A stretch of DNA of 64,000 nt from Flavobacterium endophyticum (GTDB lineage: Bacteria; Bacteroidota; Bacteroidia; Flavobacteriales; Flavobacteriaceae): the NCBI RefSeq assembly GCF_003634455.1, contig NZ_RBLC01000003.1, positions 186,001 through 250,000 on the forward strand. The letters run 5' to 3'. Position numbers and translations under genes: made by a program. The number at the start of each line of letters is the position of its first letter. Position 1 is the first letter of the stretch. Positions 59,003 to 64,000 of the stretch are shown here, in pieces. Below the pieces are notes generated by a model. The model was not told the DNA's origin. It worked only from the letters and a program-made list of their open reading frames with translations, and made no database searches.

Positions 59003-59036
59003 GCGAGCCAAATCTGACCCGCCTAATCTATTTTTT

Positions 59037-60395
59037 TTACAGTAACGTTTTTACCTCATCAAAATTCAAGCCTCCATAATTTCCAGAACTCATCAACAAT
59101 AAGGCAATAGCCTCAGTATCAAATTTCAGATGGAAAAGATACTCCTTAAAAGCGGCTGGGTTGGTATAAATTATCAAGTCCTCACGATTAAACGATTTTG
59201 CAATCTGTTCATACGTTACCTCTTCAAGCTGCTTGATTTTTACAGCATCAGGCGAATAAAAAACTACCGCAACATCAGCCGAATCAAGAGCCCCTTCATA
59301 TTCTTTCAAGAACTCAGCATTAAGGCTGCTGTAAGTATGCAATTCTAGGCAAGCAATTAATTTTCTGTCAGGATATTGCTCCTTAACCGCTTTCGTAGTC
59401 GCCGCCACTTTGCTTGGAGAATGCGCAAAATCTTTATAAGCCACATTCTTCTTGCTCTCCCCAATTTTTTCCAGACGCTTTGAAGCGCCTTTAAAACTCG
59501 AAATCGCTTCATAAAAATCAGCCTCATCAACGCCCATATTTTGGCAGATCCATTTAGCTCCGGCCAGATTGTTCAAATTGTGCGCGCCAAAAACCTCGAT
59601 GGGCATAGCGCCCTCTGGAGTCTCGAGCAAAGTAGTTCCGTTCTCTACGGTATATTTTGGCGTAGAATACGGAATCTTTCGAATAGGATTTGTCGCGGCT
59701 TCGGCAACTCTTTTCACTTCAGCATCATCCTCATTATACACCAAGATGCCTCCGTTCGTTATTTTTTGGATAAAAATCTCAAACTGTTCCACATAATTTT
59801 CATAGGTCGGAAAAACATTGATATGATCCCAAGCAATTCCCGAAATCAAAGCAATATTCGGCTGATAAAGATGAAACTTCGGACGTCTGTCCATTGGCGA
59901 AGACAAATACTCGTCACCTTCCAAAACAATAAAATCATTTTCCTCTGTCAGATGCACCATCGTATCAAACCCCTCCAATTGAGCCCCAACCATATAATCC
60001 ACTTTAATGCCATGATAATGCATCACATGAAGAATCATTGACGTAATGGTAGTCTTTCCGTGTGATCCGCCTATCACTACTCTCGTCTTGTTCTTTGACT
60101 GCTCATACAGAAATTCTGGATACGAATAAATTTTCAAGCCCAATTCCTGCGCTTTCAACAATTCCGGATTATCCGCTTTAGCATGCATCCCGAGAATTAC
60201 AGATTCGATATCCGATGTTATTTTCTCCGGAAACCAGCCCAATTCTTCTGGCAGCAGCCCTCTTTTTTCCAAACGCGTTTTTGACGGCTCAAAAATAGCA
60301 TCATCGCTTCCGGTTACTTGATAACCTTTTTCATGCAACGCTATGGCAAGATTGTGCATGGCGCTTCCGCCAATTGCTATAAAATGTGTTCTCAT
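59037..60395 (-). CDS. mpl: UDP-N-acetylmuramate:L-alanyl-gamma-D-glutamyl-meso-diaminopimelate ligase (Mpl)
   Basis: The protein has 452 residues. It attaches recycled murein tripeptide to UDP-MurNAc, a wall recycling step. The N-terminal domain has HFIAIGGSAMHNLAIALHEK; the ATP loop is VVIGGSHGKTTITSMILHVM; later motifs are LEGDEYLSSPMDRRPKFHLY and FGAHNLNNLAGAKWICQNMG, with DFAHSPSKVAATTKAV in the C-terminal domain. All match the Mur ligase family. Confidence 0.93.
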   Translation of the reverse strand: MRTHFIAIGGSAMHNLAIALHEKGYQVTGSDDAIFEPSKTRLEKRGLLPEELGWFPEKITSDIESVILGMHAKADNPELLKAQELGLKIYSYPEFLYEQSKNKTRVVIGGSHGKTTITSMILHVMHYHGIKVDYMVGAQLEGFDTMVHLTEENDFIVLEGDEYLSSPMDRRPKFHLYQPNIALISGIAWDHINVFPTYENYVEQFEIFIQKITNGGILVYNEDDAEVKRVAEAATNPIRKIPYSTPKYTVENGTTLLETPEGAMPIEVFGAHNLNNLAGAKWICQNMGVDEADFYEAISSFKGASKRLEKIGESKKNVAYKDFAHSPSKVAATTKAVKEQYPDRKLIACLELHTYSSLNAEFLKEYEGALDSADVAVVFYSPDAVKIKQLEEVTYEQIAKSFNREDLIIYTNPAAFKEYLFHLKFDTEAIALLLMSSGNYGGLNFDEVKTLL

Positions 60396-60459
60396 TTAAA
60401 TGTCTGATACGGAACCAGATTAGAATCGTATAGAATGCAATCCTAGAATGGTTCCTAAA

Positions 60460-61158
60460 TTATGTTTTGCTCTTTTCAGTATATTCGTCCAGAACCGCTT
60501 TCGCTTTTTCCGGCTGTTTCATCTTATTCTTATACAAATCAGCCAACTTTTTATAAGTCGTTTTTGATCCGCCAGTTTCCACTGCTTTTTTATAATACTT
60601 CTCCGCTTCTTTATACCGTTTAAAATATTCCGCGATATGCCCTTTAGAAAGATAACCGTCTACAGTAGAAAGCACCATCAATTCATCCGCATACTTTTGC
60701 GCTTTTCTTTCGCTTCCGCCAATAATTCCAGGCAACTGCAGATACAATTCGACCAAAGCCCAACGTGCCTCTATGTGCTTTGGATTTAACTCGATTGCCT
60801 TCTTAAAAGCATCTTCCACATCATCAATCATCCCCAAAGCCTTGAACTTGCTGCTCTCTTTAGCCTTCATCGCCAATGCACCGCCATATTTATAATGATA
60901 ATTAGCCTCCGAAGGCTTGAGCTCTACTAACTTCTCATAGTAACCAAAAGCCCCATCCCACTTTTTAGCATGCCCATCAATGTCCCCTAAATACTCAATA
61001 ACACCAAGATCCTTAGGCTTCTTTTGATAAATCGCCAAAAAGATTTCCTTCGCCTTTTCGTACTCCCCCCTCTTAAAAAACTGCTCCCCTTTCGCATATT
61101 CTGATTGCGAAAAGACGACCATTGGAAATAAGAGTAAAATTAAAAAAAAGCGTTTCAA
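60460..61158 (-). CDS. secreted tetratricopeptide-repeat protein
   Basis: The frame opens at an ATG at 61320, but that would bury a good signal peptide at residue 55. The TTG at 61158 (LKRFFLILLLFPMVVFSQ) lies 21 bp after a -7 box (61179-61186) and is preferred, giving 232 residues. Four to five TPR units follow (SEYAKGEQFFKRGEYEKAKE; NPKHIEARWALVELYLQLPG). It is probably a periplasmic scaffold. Function is unknown. Confidence 0.75.
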   Translation of the reverse strand: MKRFFLILLLFPMVVFSQSEYAKGEQFFKRGEYEKAKEIFLAIYQKKPKDLGVIEYLGDIDGHAKKWDGAFGYYEKLVELKPSEANYHYKYGGALAMKAKESSKFKALGMIDDVEDAFKKAIELNPKHIEARWALVELYLQLPGIIGGSERKAQKYADELMVLSTVDGYLSKGHIAEYFKRYKEAEKYYKKAVETGGSKTTYKKLADLYKNKMKQPEKAKAVLDEYTEKSKT

Positions 61159-61178
61159 TAGATTTTGTTTTAGCGTTT

Positions 61179-61186
61179 CAAAAATA
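61179..61186 (-). promoter_or_regulatory. -7 element of the TPR gene
   Basis: TATTTTTG on the minus strand is an exact TAnnTTTG match. The predicted transcript start near 61172 lies inside the longer ORF and supports the TTG start at 61158. Confidence 0.5.
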
Positions 61187-61337
61187 GGAAAATGATTTGG
61201 AATAGCAGGCTGGATTTTATTGATTTGGGAGAATAAAGAAAAGTAGTATATTGTTGACAAATTTATGTCTGCTTTTTTATTTCTGGCCTTTACAACCTTT
61301 TTATAAAAATAATGCTCCATAGTATAAAACGTCTTTT

Positions 61338-61676
61338 ATGAAAAAAATTATACAATTACTGATCCTATTTTTCTCCCTTTCAATAACAGCCCAAAATTTA
61401 GATAAACATTGGAGCAAGGTTTATGAAGCTTTTGAACCTGTAGATGTGCTTTCGCAATACAAATGGCAAGACGGCTTAGGATATTATATGAGTACAAAAG
61501 ATGCAGCGACACACTTTTTCTTTGACAATATTAGCAAAGGGAAGTACATTCTCGAATACGATGTTCGAGTAAACAATCAAGGTGAATTCTCAAATGGGAT
61601 TACGACAATCCAAAGCATGTATGCGCCAGAATTTTCAAGTCATAGTAAAGGAATCCGCGTAAAAGTAAAAGAATAA
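61338..61676 (+). pseudogene. likely internal-deletion remnant of a bacterial alpha-2-macroglobulin gene
   Basis: The ORF has 112 residues. A signal peptide (MKKIIQLLILFFSLSITAQ) and NLDKHWSKVYE resemble the very start of flavobacterial alpha-2-macroglobulins. From about residue 31, FEPVDVLSQYKWQDGLGYYM, STKDAATHFFFDNISKG and GITTIQSMYAPEFSSHSKGI resemble the C-terminal domain of the same proteins, which are usually near 1800-2000 residues. The two ends are joined in frame. It may still make a small secreted protein, so calling it a pseudogene is inference from memory of the family. Confidence 0.6.
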
Positions 61677-61696
61677 ACTACAATCACAATTGTAAA

Positions 61697-61733
61697 AACA
61701 AAAAATGCCTAGTCTTATCCTAGGCATTTTTTA
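61697..61733 (+). terminator. terminator after the alpha-2-macroglobulin remnant
   Basis: The stem AAAAAATGCCTAG / CTAGGCATTTTTT lies 24 bp past the stop and has a U-run. Confidence 0.85.
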
Positions 61734-61875
61734 TACGTTAAGTATAGCATAAAATAGTTTTCAAAAACATCAAATTCCAGAGACATACTCTCAGAAAACT
61801 TTATTAGAGAATTGACTCGACAGGTAGCAATGTAAAGTTTCAGGACCCGAAACGGTCCAAATACATAAATTCGAA

Positions 61876-62073
61876 TTACTGCCTATATTTTACTTTAGCA
61901 ACTTTTTCTATTTCTCTGGATCTTGACTCTTCTATATTTCTATTAATTCTTATGGCCAGGTAAGCCATGATCAACAGGGCAAAAAAGAAGAACAAAACGT
62001 TAATAGCGGAGGCCGTAAATCGCAATTCCTTTTTGTAAGCATACCTTTGGGGGTGATTGGTAGTTTTATACAT
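61876..62073 (-). CDS. small single-span membrane protein
   Basis: The protein has 65 residues. A basic N-terminus (MYKTTNHPQRYAYKKELRFT) is followed by one hydrophobic helix (VLFFFFALLIMAYLAIRI) and a charged, possibly coiled tail (NRNIEESRSREIEKVAKVKY). A -7 box (TAAGTTTG, complement of 62096-62103) lies 23 bp upstream, which supports a real gene. No family is recognised. Confidence 0.6.
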   Translation of the reverse strand: MYKTTNHPQRYAYKKELRFTASAINVLFFFFALLIMAYLAIRINRNIEESRSREIEKVAKVKYRQ

Positions 62074-62095
62074 AATGTCAAGCGTTAAGTTTCCT

Positions 62096-62103
62096 CAAAC
62101 TTA
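62096..62103 (-). promoter_or_regulatory. -7 element of the small membrane-protein gene
   Basis: TAAGTTTG on the minus strand is an exact TAnnTTTG match, 23 bp before the ATG at 62073. Confidence 0.5.
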
Positions 62104-62237
62104 AATATCCTTGTTTTAAAAACATTTACATAATTTCAATTTTTAATTATTTTTTTTTAAGTAACTAGGAGAAGATATATGCGGTGGTTTTCAGCACACA
62201 TTCGTAAGAGAATTTTGCAGAAAAAATATTTTTCAAT

Positions 62238-62264
62238 AAAAAAGGAGGCATTTCGCCTCCTTTT
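62238..62264. terminator. orphan bidirectional terminator-like hairpin
   Basis: The perfect 10-bp stem AAAAGGAGGC / GCCTCCTTTT has a 5-nt loop, with an A-run before it that gives a longer U-run on the minus strand. No annotated gene ends into it from either side, so it may end a transcript that crosses the array. Confidence 0.65.
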
Positions 62265-62330
62265 CCTAGCTACCTTTTTTAAAATATAAATTATTGAAAA
62301 CCAAATACAGTCAATTAAATACACTATATT

Positions 62331-62640
62331 TCATCTTCCGAAATTCATTTGCTACCATAGGAAGCTGCTTCTCCGTCTTTCGAAGCCTTTTTGCCACCTA
62401 CGGAAACTTTTATAACCTTTTGGAAAGCTAATTTGCCGCTTTCCGAAATTCATTTTACGTCTTCCAAAGCTTCTTTTCCAGCTACGGAAGCTTATTTTCC
62501 GCCGTAGGAAGCTGCTTTTCCAACTGTGGAAATTCGTTTGCCACTTTCCAAAATCCTTTTTCCGCCTACGGAAGCCTGTTTTCCGCTTCCGAAATTAATT
62601 TGTCGCCTACGGAAGCTCTTTTGCCGCTTACGGAAGTCCC
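62331..62640. repeat. fifteen-unit array of 21-bp imperfect palindromes
   Basis: The core CGGAA (or a variant) recurs at 62340, 62361, 62382, 62403, 62423, 62445, 62466, 62487, 62508, 62529, 62550, 62571, 62591, 62612 and 62633 (position of the base before AA). Spacing is 21 bp in eleven of fourteen steps and 20 or 22 in the rest. The consensus unit is CTACGGAAGCTNNTTTTCCGC, and neighbouring units join as TTCCG-N4-CGGAA dyads. Units are diverged, and every third or so has TTCC or CCGAAA in place of TACGGAAG. The array is noncoding. Confidence 0.85.
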
Positions 62641-62667
62641 GTCATCCCTCAAGTTCAATACATCATA

Positions 62668-62700
62668 AAAAAAAGCCGTTTCAAAATTGAAACGGCTTTT
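62668..62700 (-). terminator. intrinsic terminator of the S46 peptidase gene
   Basis: The stem AAAAGCCGTTTCA / TGAAACGGCTTTT is followed on the minus strand by a T-run, about 34 bp past the peptidase stop. Confidence 0.9.
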
Positions 62701-62733
62701 TAAACTATTTGAACTAATAACTAATCTAAAAAA

Positions 62734-64000
62734 TTATTTTGCGATTGTCATTTCGTCAACAATATGTTTCGCTCCCGCATATTTATCGATGATAAACAAT
62801 ACATAACGAATATCCACATTGATGGTTCTTTGCAATTTCGAATCAAAGATTACGTCACCCGCCATAGCCTCGATGTTTCCGTCAAAAGCAACACCAATAA
62901 GCTCTCCTTTTCCATTCAATACAGGAGAACCTGAGTTACCTCCCGTAATATCATTATCTGTCAAGAAGTTAACAGGCATATACCCGTTTTTGTCAGCATA
63001 CTGTCCGAAATCTTTTTTCTCGTTCAATTCGATCAATCTTTTTGGCAAGTCAAACTCTTGATCGTTTGGCTTGTACTTTTTGATTGTTCCTTGAAGCGTA
63101 GTGTAGTTGTTGATTTTTGCATCATTTCTCTTGTCAGCAGGCAAAGCACGAACTTTTCCATACGTTAAACGCAAAGTCGAATTCGCATCTGGATATTGGA
63201 TTTTGTTCAATTTAGATTCACGCAATCCTTCTACAAGTAGACGGAATGATTTTTGGAAATCATTCTCCAATTTTGCAAGATCTTCAGGCTTGTTTCTGTA
63301 AGTAGCCAAAATGCTAGAAGAAAGCAAGTACAACTTGTCGGTTTTCAAAACCTCAAGATTTGGATTTTTCAAGAATGCTTCTGCTTTTTCTTTCGTAGCA
63401 AAAACACTTTCAGCCAAAGCCTCATCTACAAATTTTGTAAAATCGTTTTTGTTCACTTTTGCCAATTCTTCAACATAAGGAGCCAATTTATAACCCGCTT
63501 TTGAAGCATATAAGTTTAATTCAGCAATCAATACGTCTCTTTCCACAGGAAGGTAGAATCCTTCGTAGATACCATCAACCATTGCTTGGATTCTTGGAAG
63601 CATTTCTGCCTTTTTAGCATCGTTTTCTTTAGCATAAGCCGTAGCAGCATTTCCTATGCTTGACGGACCTGCAGCCAAGCTGCTGTTTCTCAAGATAGAA
63701 GTCAAGTAGTTATCATGTCTTGACTTTTCGTTTGTTGCAGCATAATATTTATTGATGGTAGCAACAACATCGCCATACTTTTGTTTGTTTTCAGGCTTGT
63801 TTGCCCATTTGTTAAATTCAGCCTCTTCTTTTTGCTTAGTAGCCGCAGTTTTGAATTTAGTCAACGCATCAATCATTCCTTGACGGTTTTTCCAGTAGTT
63901 TGCTACAGAAGCATATTTAGATGCATAGTCCAAACGAACTTGGTCGCTTTTATCCATGTGGAATTTCATAGCGTCCATTCCTGTTTTAGAACCTTCAACC
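62734..64000 (-). CDS. S46-family dipeptidyl-peptidase, C-terminal part
   Basis: The reading frame is open to the window edge, so the N-terminus and the catalytic His/Asp are missing; 421 residues are visible. The Met at 63978 is internal, since VEGSKTG precedes it in frame. The nucleophilic Ser lies in DNDITGGNSGSPVLNGKGEL, followed by IGVAFDGNIEAMAGDVIFDS. These match the DPP7/DPP11 group, serine exopeptidases that release dipeptides in the periplasm of Bacteroidetes, which lets peptides serve as food. Specificity (DPP7 versus Asp/Glu-specific DPP11) cannot be read from the part present. Confidence 0.93.
   Translation of the reverse strand, partial: VEGSKTGMDAMKFHMDKSDQVRLDYASKYASVANYWKNRQGMIDALTKFKTAATKQKEEAEFNKWANKPENKQKYGDVVATINKYYAATNEKSRHDNYLTSILRNSSLAAGPSSIGNAATAYAKENDAKKAEMLPRIQAMVDGIYEGFYLPVERDVLIAELNLYASKAGYKLAPYVEELAKVNKNDFTKFVDEALAESVFATKEKAEAFLKNPNLEVLKTDKLYLLSSSILATYRNKPEDLAKLENDFQKSFRLLVEGLRESKLNKIQYPDANSTLRLTYGKVRALPADKRNDAKINNYTTLQGTIKKYKPNDQEFDLPKRLIELNEKKDFGQYADKNGYMPVNFLTDNDITGGNSGSPVLNGKGELIGVAFDGNIEAMAGDVIFDSKLQRTINVDIRYVLFIIDKYAGAKHIVDEMTIAK

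Larger units (their letters stand above)
62074..62733. other. 660-bp intergenic region with promoter, two hairpins and a 21-bp array
   Basis: In order it holds the -7 box of the small membrane gene (62096-62103), AT-rich sequence without visible features, a terminator-like hairpin (62238-62264), an unmarked AT-rich stretch, the palindromic array (62331-62640) and the terminator of the S46 gene (62668-62700). No supportable ORF lies in it; the frames through the array lack starts or contain stops. Confidence 0.7.

Noticed and set aside
60419..60451. Three TAGAAT copies upstream of mpl, similar to the LytTR-type repeats.
   Set aside because: Spacing is 10 and 13 bp rather than 21, the core is TAGAATC/TAGAATG not TAGAATT, and no promoter box is placed accordingly.
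62331..62640. The 21-bp array as a CRISPR array.
   Set aside because: Units follow each other without unique spacers, are too short and diverged, and no cas gene is present.
62331..62660. The 21-bp array as a coding repeat (7-codon period, ASVGGKx on the minus strand).
   Set aside because: The minus frame contains several stop codons and the open plus frame has no usable start; three spacing steps also break the phase.

Overview
The window is chromosomal DNA from a member of the Bacteroidota, most likely Flavobacteriaceae close to Flavobacterium. The evidence is low GC, many secreted proteins with type IX secretion (T9SS) sorting tails, a SusC/SusD pair, an S46 dipeptidyl-peptidase, and almost no Shine-Dalgarno sequences. 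The -7 element TAnnTTTG, typical of Bacteroidetes sigma-A promoters, recurs upstream of genes. No rRNA, tRNA, CRISPR array, insertion sequence or prophage was recognised.

Layout: 1-7.7 kb holds a partial secreted protein, marC, two arginine-deiminase-superfamily hydrolases (one CtlX-like), an FAD oxidoreductase divergent from a membrane glycosyltransferase-like protein, and gltA. 7.9-18.8 kb holds a large T9SS leucine-rich-repeat protein, a LytTR response regulator with its TPR-containing LytS-type kinase, enolase, and a 1180-residue T9SS protein made of eight tandem domains. 18.9-37.5 kb holds carA followed by one unbroken minus-strand block of translation genes from rpsL to rplQ (str-S10-spc-alpha), without tuf. 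37.6-45 kb has an Omp85-type outer membrane protein and a SusC/SusD/lipoprotein operon. 45-60.5 kb is mixed: rlmB, a rhomboid protease, rarA, an ABC-transporter operon with a histidine-rich permease, a LuxR-type two-component system, small envelope proteins, radC, a DUF1287 protein and mpl. 60.5-64 kb has a TPR protein, what looks like a collapsed alpha-2-macroglobulin gene, a small membrane protein, a 15-unit 21-bp palindromic array, and a partial S46 peptidase.

Three observations stand out. (1) The same operator-like direct repeat (AATTCTA twice, 21 bp apart) lies upstream of the LRR protein, of the kinase/LytTR operon and of the eight-domain protein, in the gene's own orientation each time. 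This predicts a local regulon in which the two-component system controls itself and two secreted T9SS proteins. (2) The 21-bp palindromic array at 62331-62640 lies between two terminator-like hairpins, one of which serves no visible gene. (3) A 112-residue ORF appears to join the two extreme ends of a bacterial alpha-2-macroglobulin. Structured intergenic elements also interrupt the ribosomal block at three places (before rplC, rpsH and rpsD).

Function calls rest on recognised motifs and family knowledge only; no database search was run. Several starts were moved from the longest possible ORF to an internal codon that fits a signal peptide, a promoter or the known family N-terminus.
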